Source: an archaeon (GTDB lineage: Archaea; EX4484-52; B79-G9). From it: a stretch of DNA of 29,875 bases. Positions 14,713-21,768 of this stretch are shown piece by piece (the first letter of the stretch is position 1; each line of letters opens with the position of its first letter). The notes beneath the pieces were generated by a model, which had not been told where the DNA came from, did not search any database, and saw nothing but the letters and a program-made list of their open reading frames with translations. Position numbers and translations under genes: made by a program. Where the stretch lies: NCBI GenBank assembly GCA_013139905.1, contig WSZW01000049.1:1-29875 (forward strand), given 5' to 3'.

Positions 14713-15393
14713 ATGGGCGATCCAAAAAAATCAAAAAAAAGATATGCACGACCAAATAGACCTTGGGATAAAGAAAGAATTGATTCCGAGAAAAAAATCA
14801 AACAAACATACGGTCTTAGAAGAAAAAGAGAAATTTGGAAAGCTGAAACCCTACTATCTGATTATCGAAGAAGGGCTAGAGAACTTATCGCAAATTTTGA
14901 TGAAGAAAAATCAAAAATTCTTCTAAACAAATTATCATCTCGTGGTCTTTTAGATAAAACCGCTACAATTGATGATGTATTGGATTTAAAAGCAGAAAAA
15001 CTTTTAGATAGACGATTACAAACTATCATTGTAAAAGCAAAACTTGCAAACACACCAAAACAAGCAAGACAATTTATAGTCCATGGACACATAAAAATAA
15101 ATAATCAAAAAATAAAAACTCCATCCTACATTGTAAAAATTAACGAAGAAAAAGATATATCTTTTGCTTCAAACTCAAGTCTTCAAAAAATATTTGTTCC
15201 TGTGGAAGATAAAACAGAAACTAAAACAGAAAAAAAAGAAGTTTCAACACCAAAAAAAGCAGAAACTAAAGTAGAAGACGTTAAAAAAGAAGAAGTAAAA
15301 ATCAAAAATACAGAAACTAAAAATACAAAAGACGTGATAAATGATATTAAAGCTGATCCGGTTATTAAAGAAGAAATAACCGCCGTCAAATAA
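14713..15393 (+). CDS. rps4: 30S ribosomal protein uS4 (S4) with acidic/lysine-rich tail
   Basis: uS4 is a primary 16S rRNA binder. The N-terminal part (KKRYARPNRPWDKERIDSE, YGLRRKREIWKAE, YRRRARELI) and the S4 RNA-binding domain (DRRLQTIIVKAKLANTPKQARQFIVHGHIKIN, about residues 96-127) are clear. The normal protein ends near residue 160 (SLQKIFVPV). The remaining ~65 residues are a K/E/T/V low-complexity tail, like those on uS3 and eL32. GGTGAATTAA lies before ATG 14713. Confidence 0.95.
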   Translation: MGDPKKSKKRYARPNRPWDKERIDSEKKIKQTYGLRRKREIWKAETLLSDYRRRARELIANFDEEKSKILLNKLSSRGLLDKTATIDDVLDLKAEKLLDRRLQTIIVKAKLANTPKQARQFIVHGHIKINNQKIKTPSYIVKINEEKDISFASNSSLQKIFVPVEDKTETKTEKKEVSTPKKAETKVEDVKKEEVKIKNTETKNTKDVINDIKADPVIKEEITAVK

Positions 15394-15406
15394 TCTGGTG
15401 ACCTTT

Positions 15407-15844
15407 ATGAGCGAAGAAAAACAACAACCACAACAACAACAAACAGTACCTAAAAGAAGACCTATGCGCTGGGGAAAAGCACATATATATAGTAGTTTTA
15501 ATAATACAATTGTTCACATTACAGACCTTACCGGAGCTGAAACAGTTTCAAGAGTAAGTTCTGGTATGATTACCGATAAAGGTAGACTTCAAGGCACAGC
15601 ATATCCTGCAATGCAAGCAGCAAAAAGAGCAGCTGAAGAAGCAAGAGAACGCGGATTAACGGCCGTTCATGTTCGTGTAAAAGCACCCGGAGGACACAAA
15701 TCAAAAACCCCGGGACAAGGTGCACAACCAGCAATAAGAGCACTAATTCAAGGTGGTCTAAGATTAGGAAACATCGAAGATGTAACACCAATCCCTCATG
15801 ATAAAACAAGAAAAGCCGGTGGACGGCGTGGTAGGAGGATTTGA
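15407..15844 (+). CDS. rps11: 30S ribosomal protein uS11 (S11)
   Basis: uS11 is a platform protein. The 145-residue product has WGKAHIYSSFNNTIVHITDLTGAETVSRVSSGM, PAMQAAKRAAEEARERGLTAVHVRVKAPGGHKSKTPGQGAQPAIRAL, and the tail IPHDKTRKAGGRRGRRI. The first ~18 residues are glutamine-rich (QQPQQQQ). ATG 15407 is used because GGTGACC upstream is the ribosome-binding site; the GTG at 15398 is part of it. Confidence 0.95.
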   Translation: MSEEKQQPQQQQTVPKRRPMRWGKAHIYSSFNNTIVHITDLTGAETVSRVSSGMITDKGRLQGTAYPAMQAAKRAAEEARERGLTAVHVRVKAPGGHKSKTPGQGAQPAIRALIQGGLRLGNIEDVTPIPHDKTRKAGGRRGRRI

Positions 15845-15847
15845 TTT

Positions 15848-16618
15848 ATGAAAATCAAATTGCTTGAAAAAACAGACAACAAAGTAAAACTGGAATTAAA
15901 TGGAACTAATCCAGCATTTACAAACATGCTTAGAAGAACCATTGTACAACATGTATCTGTTGCAGCTATCGATAATATTGACGTTATCAAAAACACATCT
16001 GCATTATACAATGAAACCCTAGCACATAGAATCGGTCATGTTCCAATCACATATAAAAATAAAATGGTTCAAAAAGAAAACTGCAAATGCAAAAACAAAG
16101 GATGTCCTCTTTGCGAAGTTAAAATGGTACTTAAAAAATCAGGACCTTGCACCGTATATGCAAAAGACTTTAAATCGACAGATAAAGATGTAAAACCATC
16201 AAATGGCGATATCATAATTGTAAAACTATACGAAAATCAAAAAATTGATTTAGAAGCAACCGTTGTTATCAATACTGGAAAAGAACATACAAATTGGCAA
16301 GCTGCAATTGTAGGATACCAATACTATCCGGAATTAAAGATTGCAAAAGATGTTAAAAACATAAAAGACATCGTATCCGCATGCCCTAAAGGATTAATTG
16401 ACGAAAAAACAATGAAGCTTACCAATCCAGAAAAATGTGATTTTTGCCGACAATGTGTTGATATCGCATCCAATGATACCGTAACAATTACAGGAGACAA
16501 AACACGACACATATTAACTGTTGAAACTGTATCCGGTACTGACCCAAAAACAATAATACTCGACGCATTAACCAATATGGCGGAAAACCTTAAAGAATTG
16601 GAAACCCAAATAAAATAA
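15848..16618 (+). CDS. rpoD: DNA-directed RNA polymerase subunit D (Rpb3-like)
   Basis: Subunit D pairs with L to seed RNA polymerase assembly. The 256 residues show the alpha-like N-terminal dimer motif NPAFTNMLRRTIVQHV and AHRIGHVPI. A zinc-type cluster follows, C79-C81-C86-C89 (CKCKNKGCPLC). The inserted ferredoxin-like domain carries C179, C197, C200 and C203, enough for one 4Fe-4S cluster. The second cluster seen in some archaea lacks its ligands here. It lies four bases after uS11 and ten before tRNA-Leu. Confidence 0.95.
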   Translation: MKIKLLEKTDNKVKLELNGTNPAFTNMLRRTIVQHVSVAAIDNIDVIKNTSALYNETLAHRIGHVPITYKNKMVQKENCKCKNKGCPLCEVKMVLKKSGPCTVYAKDFKSTDKDVKPSNGDIIIVKLYENQKIDLEATVVINTGKEHTNWQAAIVGYQYYPELKIAKDVKNIKDIVSACPKGLIDEKTMKLTNPEKCDFCRQCVDIASNDTVTITGDKTRHILTVETVSGTDPKTIILDALTNMAENLKELETQIK

Positions 16619-16627
16619 TCTATATTT

Positions 16628-16746
16628 GCAGGGGTACCCGAGCTGGCCAAAGGGGCAGGACTTAAGAAGCAAAAAATAATATAATAATATTAAGATATCC
16701 TGTGGATGCAGATCCTACGAGGGTTCGAATCCCTTCCCCTGCACCA
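16628..16746 (+). tRNA. tRNA-Leu (UAA) with a 30-base intron
   Basis: The acceptor arms GCAGGGG and CCCCTGC pair fully, followed by an A discriminator and an encoded CCA (16744-16746). The anticodon arm is CAGGA/TCCTG with anticodon TAA at 16663-16665, and a long variable arm (GGAT-GCAG-ATCC) marks a class II tRNA. An intron spans 16667-16696, between positions 37 and 38. Loop bases CTTA pair with TAAG in the intron and leave three-base bulges AGA and ATA, a textbook bulge-helix-bulge. The gene sits between rpoD and eL18, probably co-transcribed or driven from within rpoD. Confidence 0.95.
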
Positions 16747-16776
16747 CAAACAGACACATCCGTTTGAGCGAGGTTT

Positions 16777-16806
16777 TTGACACTCGAAACAACGTTTCGA
16801 GGTCAA
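16777..16806 (+). promoter_or_regulatory. Strong hairpin in the eL18 leader
   Basis: CTCGAAAC (16783-16790) and GTTTCGAG (16794-16801) pair perfectly around an AAC loop. TTGAC/GTCAA extend the stem by five pairs past one bulged A. No T-run follows, so it is not a typical terminator. It lies between tRNA-Leu and the eL18 start and could act in tRNA 3' processing, mRNA protection or ribosomal autoregulation. Confidence 0.5.
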
Positions 16807-16847
16807 TAGATAATTAAAATTTCAAAAACACGAAAAAAGTGATTTAA

Positions 16848-17216
16848 ATGACAAAAAGAACAGGGCCAACAAACGAAAGTACAAAACAGATAATTGTAAG
16901 TCTATATCATGCATCTGAAAAAAACAAAGTAAAACTTTGGAGAGATATAGCTGAAAGATTACAAAAATCATCAAGAATAATTCCTTCTGTAAATTTAAGC
17001 AAAATAGAAAAATACGCAAAAAATGAAACAGAAACGATTATAATTCCCGGTAAACTTTTAGGAGATGGATTAATAACTAAAAAAATCACAGTATCATCCT
17101 TAAAAGCATCAAAAGCAGCAATAAAAAAATTAACTGCTTGTGGTGGAAAATATATCACACTAGAAGAATTAATAAAAACAAATCCTAAAGGAAAAACAAC
17201 CAGAATAATGGCTTAA
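16848..17216 (+). CDS. rpl18e: 50S ribosomal protein eL18 (L18e)
   Basis: eL18 is the archaeal/eukaryotic relative of uL15. The 122 residues contain LWRDIAERLQKSSRIIPSVNLSKIEKYA, IIIPGKLLGDGLITKKITVSSLKASKAAIKKL and ITLEELIKTNPKGKTTRIMA, characteristic of the family. AAGTGATTTAA precedes ATG 16848. Its order tRNA-Leu, eL18, uL13, uS9, rpoN is widespread in archaea. Confidence 0.95.
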   Translation: MTKRTGPTNESTKQIIVSLYHASEKNKVKLWRDIAERLQKSSRIIPSVNLSKIEKYAKNETETIIIPGKLLGDGLITKKITVSSLKASKAAIKKLTACGGKYITLEELIKTNPKGKTTRIMA

Positions 17217-17232
17217 CTAAGGTGCAATTTAA

Positions 17233-17643
17233 ATGATTATAGATGCAACAGATAAAATATTAGGTCGTCTTGCAACATTCAGTGCTAAAAAAGCACTTTC
17301 AGGCGAAGAAGTAATAATAATTAATGCGGAAAATGTAATAATTTCAGGTTCAAAAGATGCAATCTTATCTAAATTTAAAGCAAGAAGGGATAGAGGTGAT
17401 TCGATTCACGGACCACACTACCCCAGAATGCCGGATAAAATTGTAAGAAGGGCAATAAGAGGCATGATACCGACCGCAAAACCTTCAGGAACTGCAGCAT
17501 ATAAAAATGTAACGGTACATATTGGCACACCAGACAATCTAAAAGCGGATGATGTTAAATTACCAAACAAAGAAACATTAAAAGATAAAAAATTCATGAT
17601 ACTATCAGATGTATGCAAATGGCTAGGAGCTAGGTGGGAATGA
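17233..17643 (+). CDS. rpl13: 50S ribosomal protein uL13 (L13)
   Basis: uL13 is an early-assembly large-subunit protein. The 136-residue product has IIDATDKILGRLATFSAKKAL, ENVIISGSKDAILSKFKARRDRGD, and HYPRMPDKIVRRAIRGMIPTAKPSG, as in archaeal L13. AAGGTGCAATTTAA lies before ATG 17233. The stop TGA overlaps the start area of uS9. Confidence 0.95.
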   Translation: MIIDATDKILGRLATFSAKKALSGEEVIIINAENVIISGSKDAILSKFKARRDRGDSIHGPHYPRMPDKIVRRAIRGMIPTAKPSGTAAYKNVTVHIGTPDNLKADDVKLPNKETLKDKKFMILSDVCKWLGARWE

Positions 17644-18059
17644 TGACAACCAAAACAACAATAGTAAATACAGTAGGAAAAAGAAAATCAGCCATCGCTC
17701 GAACAGTTGCTAAAAAAGGAACAGGACAGATTCTAATTAATAAAAAACCAATCGATATGATAACACCTAATCTTTTAAGATTAAAAATCAAAGAACCAAT
17801 CATCATAGCATCTTCTGCTGTTTCTAATATGGATATCAGCGTGAACGTGAATGGTGGCGGAATAAATGGACAAGCTGATGCTGCAAGACAGTCAATAGCA
17901 CGTGCAATTGTCGAATTTACAAAAAATAAAGAACTTGAGAAAAAACTTAACGCTTATGACCGAACTCTTTTTGCATATGACCCACGAAGAACAGAACCAA
18001 GTAAAGGTTCACGTTCAAGTGCCGGTCCTAGAAGAAAACGGCAAATGAGTAAAAGGTGA
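17643..18059 (+). CDS. rps9: 30S ribosomal protein uS9 (S9)
   Basis: uS9 reaches the P-site tRNA with its basic C-terminal tail. The 138 residues show VGKRKSAIARTVAKKGTG, VNVNGGGINGQADAARQSIARAIVEF, DPRRTEPSKGSRSSAGPRRKRQ and end SKR, the functional tail. AGGTGG at 17632-17637 precedes two ATGs; 17643 gives better spacing than 17640. Confidence 0.95.
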   Translation: MTTKTTIVNTVGKRKSAIARTVAKKGTGQILINKKPIDMITPNLLRLKIKEPIIIASSAVSNMDISVNVNGGGINGQADAARQSIARAIVEFTKNKELEKKLNAYDRTLFAYDPRRTEPSKGSRSSAGPRRKRQMSKR

Positions 18060-18063
18060 TTTA

Positions 18064-18276
18064 ATGATTATACCTGTCAGATGTATAAGCTGTGGACGTC
18101 CTATTGCAGACAAATGGGAAAAATTTGAAAAAGGCGTTTTAGCAGGCAAGGATCCAAAAAAAGTATTAGATGATCTAGGTGTTGAAAGTTATTGTTGCAG
18201 AAGTGCACTTGTAACAAATGTAGATTTGAGTGAAGAAATTTCAGAATTTAAAAGAAAAACCATAGCAAAAGAATAA
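18064..18276 (+). CDS. rpoN: DNA-directed RNA polymerase subunit N (Rpb10-like)
   Basis: Subunit N is a small zinc protein bound to the D/L assembly platform. The 70 residues carry the diagnostic pattern MIIPVRCISCGRPIADKW (C7, C10) and YCCRSAL (C44, C45), which together coordinate zinc. AAGGTGATTTA precedes ATG 18064. It ends the tRNA-Leu to rpoN unit; rpoK and enolase, which often follow, are not here. Confidence 0.96.
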   Translation: MIIPVRCISCGRPIADKWEKFEKGVLAGKDPKKVLDDLGVESYCCRSALVTNVDLSEEISEFKRKTIAKE

Positions 18277-18306
18277 ACAATCTATCCTATATATCTACAA
18301 TTTTAC

Positions 18307-18388
18307 AATAACCTTTAACCATATGTTTATGATGCTCTGAAAGGTGTAGTCAACGGCGAACTTTTTTAAAAAGTTCGATCAAAATAAC
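18307..18388 (+). pseudogene. Decayed copy of the tRNA-Glu promoter and 5' half
   Basis: Positions 18307-18351 repeat 18383-18426 with a 75-76 base offset: the promoter-like block (AATAACCTTTAACCATATG) and the first ~20 bases of the tRNA (GCTCTGAAAGGTGTAGTC versus GCTCCGATGGTGTAGTC). After that the anticodon arm is missing, yet a short hairpin (GAACTTTTTTAAAAAGTTC) followed by TCGATCAA matches the arrangement at the start of the real gene's first intron (GACCTG hairpin, then TCGATCAA). It therefore looks like a duplication that ran into intron 1 and later lost the anticodon arm. It cannot encode a complete tRNA. Confidence 0.7.
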
Positions 18389-18396
18389 CTTTAACC
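18388..18396 (+). promoter_or_regulatory. Likely BRE/TATA of tRNA-Glu
   Basis: CCTTTAACC, preceded by AATAA, lies about 20 bases upstream of the mature 5' end and resembles the uS13 promoter (ATAACCTTTATAAA). The identical block occurs 76 bases upstream (18312-18320) in the decayed copy, so two initiation points are possible. Confidence 0.45.
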
Positions 18397-18409
18397 ATAT
18401 GTTTATGAT

Positions 18410-18614
18410 GCTCCGATGGTGTAGTCCGGTAATCATTCCGGCCTTTCACGACCTGCAGTCAGGTCGATCAACAGGGCGCCCATCACACTTCGTGTGAGGA
18501 CACTTTTTATTGATTGGCAGATTTGCATGTTGAAGATAGCCGGGGACCCGGGTTCAAGAAGGACTTAACGGTAAACATTCTCGTTTTTCCTTGATAATCC
18601 CGGTCGGAGCACCA
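18410..18614 (+). tRNA. tRNA-Glu (UUC) with two introns
   Basis: The ends GCTCCGA and TCGGAGC pair perfectly, followed by an A discriminator and encoded CCA (18612-18614), then a T-run. The anticodon arm is CCGGC (18438-18442) and GCCGG (18539-18543), with anticodon TTC at 18445-18447. Intron 1 is 18449-18537 (89 bases), between positions 37 and 38: loop CTTT pairs with GAAG, leaving bulges CAC and ATA. The T-stem is CCGGG (18548-18552) and CCCGG (18599-18603), but about 39 extra bases (about 18558-18596) interrupt the T-loop. Removing them restores the archaeal GGGTTCAAATCCCGG arm. The exact T-loop junction is uncertain by a few bases. Confidence 0.88.
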
Positions 18615-18619
18615 TTTTT
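18615..18619 (+). terminator. T-run after tRNA-Glu
   Basis: Five T residues directly follow the encoded CCA, fitting archaeal termination at oligo-T. From here to 18703 the sequence is AT-rich and I see no gene in it. Confidence 0.45.
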
Positions 18620-18703
18620 CTTCTTATATTTATATTTTTAGTATAAACTTTATTCTATAAAACGATATAATAATTTATTAATAATTAAAAAATTAAATAC
18701 TAC

Positions 18704-19351
18704 TCAAAACCGAACATCCTTTGGGTCGAACCAAAACGACGTATCCGAATCAAAATATCCGCAGTAAAACTTTTCTATTGGAATTCCAGTTCTGGCAGAT
18801 AGCATTTTAGCGTAAAAATATACCTGAGTTGATGCGTACTTTTCTTTATGTGCTTTTGGCTTGTAATCAAGAACGATAATTTTTTCGTCTTTAATTTGTA
18901 AGACATCAATATGCCCTGAAAGTGGAAGTCCCACATCAAAATGATTCTGCAATCCTTGCATCTCTATTGGCTCTAACCACAAAGGAACTTCGCAGGATAT
19001 TGTTTTTGGGTCATTTTCAAGCATAAAAAGTTGAACTTTAGAATGTGCTGATTTGAATCTATCTTTTAATATTTCAAGACCATCCTTTGCTTGAGTGCAT
19101 ACTTCATGTGTCTTATTCTCAACCATATCCACTGTAACCGGAAATTTTAATGCTGAAGATCTTGCTCCTTCTAAAAAAGGTTCGTCCGGGCAAAACTCGA
19201 ACATATGATTCAAATAGTGATTGAGCGGTTCAAGACCATTTTTTGTAAGAATATCAAGATTAGCCACATCTAAGCGATAATGGTAAAACCAACCGTGTTT
19301 AAACGATGTTGTTTTAATCGCCGGCTCTAATTGTTCAAAAAGCAAAGTCAT
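18704..19351 (-). CDS. PD-(D/E)XK superfamily nuclease-like protein
   Basis: With the start at 19351 the product is 215 residues. The nuclease core motifs are visible in order: E121 (CEVPLW), GHID with D149, LDYK with D162 and K164, and Q176-x3-Y180. This is the arrangement found in Cas4/RecB-type PD-(D/E)XK enzymes. The Cas4 iron-sulfur cysteine cluster is not evident. An in-frame ATG at 19441 would extend the protein by 30 residues, but it overlaps the promoter of the divergent helicase; the AAGGGAAAT before 19351 suits a ribosome-binding site. Substrate unknown. The neighbour helicase suggests DNA processing or repair. Confidence 0.75.
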   Translation of the reverse strand: MTLLFEQLEPAIKTTSFKHGWFYHYRLDVANLDILTKNGLEPLNHYLNHMFEFCPDEPFLEGARSSALKFPVTVDMVENKTHEVCTQAKDGLEILKDRFKSAHSKVQLFMLENDPKTISCEVPLWLEPIEMQGLQNHFDVGLPLSGHIDVLQIKDEKIIVLDYKPKAHKEKYASTQVYFYAKMLSARTGIPIEKFYCGYFDSDTSFWFDPKDVRF

Positions 19352-19440
19352 AATATTTCCCTTGATATGATATGTGTTTTTTTGATTAATATATCTATAA
19401 TTATTGTCTGTTTTCCTTTCGGCACGCATAACAACAACCA

Positions 19441-19450
19441 TTTATAAAAA
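19441..19450 (+). promoter_or_regulatory. TATA box of the helicase gene
   Basis: TTTATAAAAA lies 21-30 bases ahead of ATG 19471, with no Shine-Dalgarno in between. The helicase message is probably leaderless. Confidence 0.55.
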
Positions 19451-19470
19451 GCATCAAACAAATAGCCAAC

Positions 19471-21351
19471 ATGAATCTATTTCCTTTCGACACTATTCGC
19501 GATGGTCAAAAAAAATTCATTGATGAAGCTGCTAAATCAATCAAAGGTTGTGTTCCTTTAATCGCACATGCGCCAACGGGTATTGGAAAAACGGCAGCTG
19601 CTTTAGCACCTGCAGTTGAGTATGCAATTAAAAACAAAAAAAAAGTTCTTTTTTTAACTCCTAGACATGCACAGCATAAAATTGTAATTGAAACTCTTAA
19701 GAATATGTCCGAAAAATACGAAAAGACCATACGCGTTGTTGATTTAATTGGTAAAAAATGGCTTTGCGGACTTCCGGAAAGCGAATTTATGGGCTCATCG
19801 GAATTTCAGGATTATTGCAAACATAAACGAAAAGACGGTATTTGCGCACTATACAAAAATACATATCCTAAAAAAGACGGCGAATTAAACGAAACTGCTA
19901 AAGTTATAATTCGATATCTTGACAATAATATATTACATTCAGATAATGCTAAAAATAAATGCACCGGATTTTGTCCATACGAAATATTCTCTCAAAGAGC
20001 AAAAAGAGCAGATGTTATAATTGCCGATTATTTTCACATATTTCATCCAAAGATAAGAAATGCGTTTTTAAACAAAATAAAAACAGAGTTAAAAAATATA
20101 ATTTTAATCGTCGATGAAGCGCATAACCTGCCTGCACGCGCACGAAATCTTTTATCGGTTCAACTTACAGACACGCAACTAAAACGGGCTTCAGCAGAAG
20201 CTAAGGATACTGGTTTTGAAAGCATCGCCGAAGACTTAGAATATCTCAAAATGAAATTAACATTATTTTCCAAAAAAAAATTAACCAAAACTAATGAATC
20301 TTATTTAAAGAAAAAAGACATTTTAGAATGTATTGATTCTGTACGGGAATCAAGCGAATTTTGCGAATATTTAGATAAGATTGCTACACAGTTGCACGAA
20401 CAAAAAAAACGTTCTTATTGTGCTGGTATTTCATCATTTATTGATTCGTGGAATACGGATGAAACCGGATATACTAGAATAATCAAAAAAAGAATCTTTA
20501 AAGACAAAACATATTATATTTTCTCACTTGAATGTTTGGATCCAGGAATTGCAACTAAAGATGTATTTTCAAATTTGCATTCGGCAATATTAATGTCCGG
20601 AACACTTATTCCAACAACGATGTATAGCGAAGTACTTGGAATTACAAATCCAAACACATTAATTTTGAAAACACCATTTCCAAAAGAAAACAGAAAAATG
20701 CTGGTATTTGATGACGTAACTACAAAATATAGCTCTCGCGGGGATGCACAATTCGAAAAAATTGGAAAATATATTGTAAAAATTGCAAATAAAACTCCGG
20801 GTAATATCGGCGTTTTTTTCCCATCGTATTTTATGCAAAATAAAATATACGAACTTGTATGGCGATCATTGGATAAAACTGTTTTAATTGAGAGGCAAGG
20901 AATGTCTAAAAATGAAAAATTTGAAATGTATGATGAATATATACGACTTTCAAAAAAAGGCGCTGTTCTTTTTGGTGTGGTTGGGGCTAATTTTTCTGAA
21001 GGTGTTGATTTTCCCGGAGATTTTATGAATGCCGTTGTTCTTGTAGGTCTTCCATTAGAACGACCTGATCTTTTGAGTGATGCACTTATCAAATACTATG
21101 ATTTAAAATTTTCGCGCGGTTGGGAATATGGATACACATATCCTGCAATGAATCGTGCTATGCAAGCTGCAGGTCGATGCATACGCTCTGAGAAAGACCG
21201 CGGGATGATACATTTTCTTGATTCAAGGTATTTATGGCCTAATTACAAAAAACTTCTCCCACAAGATTATGACCTTGAATTATGCAAAGATATAGATGAA
21301 GAAATTAAAGAATTCTTTAAAAATAAAAATACACTTTTTGGTTTTTCTTGA
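19471..21351 (+). CDS. XPD/DinG-family iron-sulfur DNA helicase (superfamily 2)
   Basis: This is a 5'-3' helicase of the Rad3/XPD/DinG type, acting in repair or removal of DNA structures. Walker A is APTGIGKT at residues 34-41, and the DEAH box is at 215-218. Between them lie C99, C116, C125 and C168 (the last in CPY), fitting the XPD 4Fe-4S ligands, with C164 as an extra. Later motifs include LMSGTL (motif III-like), NFSEGVDFPG (motif V) and QAAGRCIRSEKDRG (motif VI). Length 626, typical for archaeal members. It is divergent from the nuclease-like gene and separated from it only by the promoter region. Confidence 0.93.
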   Translation: MNLFPFDTIRDGQKKFIDEAAKSIKGCVPLIAHAPTGIGKTAAALAPAVEYAIKNKKKVLFLTPRHAQHKIVIETLKNMSEKYEKTIRVVDLIGKKWLCGLPESEFMGSSEFQDYCKHKRKDGICALYKNTYPKKDGELNETAKVIIRYLDNNILHSDNAKNKCTGFCPYEIFSQRAKRADVIIADYFHIFHPKIRNAFLNKIKTELKNIILIVDEAHNLPARARNLLSVQLTDTQLKRASAEAKDTGFESIAEDLEYLKMKLTLFSKKKLTKTNESYLKKKDILECIDSVRESSEFCEYLDKIATQLHEQKKRSYCAGISSFIDSWNTDETGYTRIIKKRIFKDKTYYIFSLECLDPGIATKDVFSNLHSAILMSGTLIPTTMYSEVLGITNPNTLILKTPFPKENRKMLVFDDVTTKYSSRGDAQFEKIGKYIVKIANKTPGNIGVFFPSYFMQNKIYELVWRSLDKTVLIERQGMSKNEKFEMYDEYIRLSKKGAVLFGVVGANFSEGVDFPGDFMNAVVLVGLPLERPDLLSDALIKYYDLKFSRGWEYGYTYPAMNRAMQAAGRCIRSEKDRGMIHFLDSRYLWPNYKKLLPQDYDLELCKDIDEEIKEFFKNKNTLFGFS

Positions 21352-21376
21352 AATAATAACAGAAATATAGAATGAT

Positions 21377-21528
21377 GCGTTGAAAGGGTCCTTAACGGAC
21401 CCATTCAAGCAAATTCGAGGGCACAAAACCATATGGCGTATGATTTTGTGCAACTTACCACAAAGTTCCCTTTGTAGCTTTTAGTGGTGGGATTTTACTG
21501 GCTTTTTAAAGCCAATAAATATTTTTTT
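21377..21528 (+). ncRNA. Probable structured noncoding RNA, family unknown
   Basis: The plus strand between the helicase and 21528 has no ORF but shows four successive hairpins. H1 (21377-21410) has GGGTCC/GGACCC extended by TTGAA/TTCAA. H2 (21421-21451) has GCACAAAA/TTTTGTGC plus CATA/TATG. H3 (about 21457-21488) has ACAAA/TTTGT inside ACC/GGT. H4 (21499-21514) has TGGCTTT/AAAGCCA followed by a T-tract, a terminator. A TATA-like GAAATATAG lies at 21362-21370. I cannot match it to tRNA, RNase P RNA, SRP RNA or a box C/D RNA by eye. An H/ACA-type guide is possible, because ACA triplets lie near the hairpins, but it is not established. Confidence 0.6.
21499..21528 (+). terminator. Hairpin terminator of the structured RNA
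   Basis: TGGCTTT (21499-21505) and AAAGCCA (21508-21514) form a stem, and seven T residues lie at 21522-21528. On the opposite strand no T-run follows, so the terminator acts on the plus strand. Confidence 0.65.
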
Positions 21529-21673
21529 AAGCGCCAACATTACTTGTAAATGTTGACATTAATGCTGCGGCCATTAACTGGTCTTTATTCATCCGAACTG
21601 CAATTGTCGGGTATTTTCTTTCGAAGTCACAAACTAGCCTTTGGGCTAAGTCGTATACATTTCTTTCTTTCAT
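21527..21673 (-). CDS. Small protein of 48 residues, function unknown
   Basis: A short minus-strand frame starts at 21673, with GGGGAGATAAT just upstream and a TATA-like CTTTATAAT further up (about 21725-21735), and ends at TAA 21527-21529. The product begins MKERNVYDLAQRLVCDFERKYP and ends in an alanine/methionine/serine/threonine-rich part, probably two short helices. It has no membrane segment or signal and one cysteine (C15). The good ribosome-binding site and promoter argue for a real gene. Its end meets the terminator of the structured RNA. I do not recognise the family. Confidence 0.65.
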   Translation of the reverse strand: MKERNVYDLAQRLVCDFERKYPTIAVRMNKDQLMAAALMSTFTSNVGA

Positions 21674-21768
21674 ATTATCTCCCCTTTTTAGAATATCTCA
21701 AGAACTATTCATAACACAATAAATATTATAAAGCTTTCCATAAAACGCGATGCCACGAAGAAATAATA

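Noticed and set aside
18332..18380. Upstream tRNA-Glu copy as a functional tRNA or a 5' half of a split tRNA
   Set aside because: It lacks the anticodon arm, and the complete gene is present immediately downstream in cis.
21377..21528. RNase P RNA or SRP RNA for the structured region
   Set aside because: It is too short and I see neither the conserved P4/CR elements nor the SRP domain IV motif.
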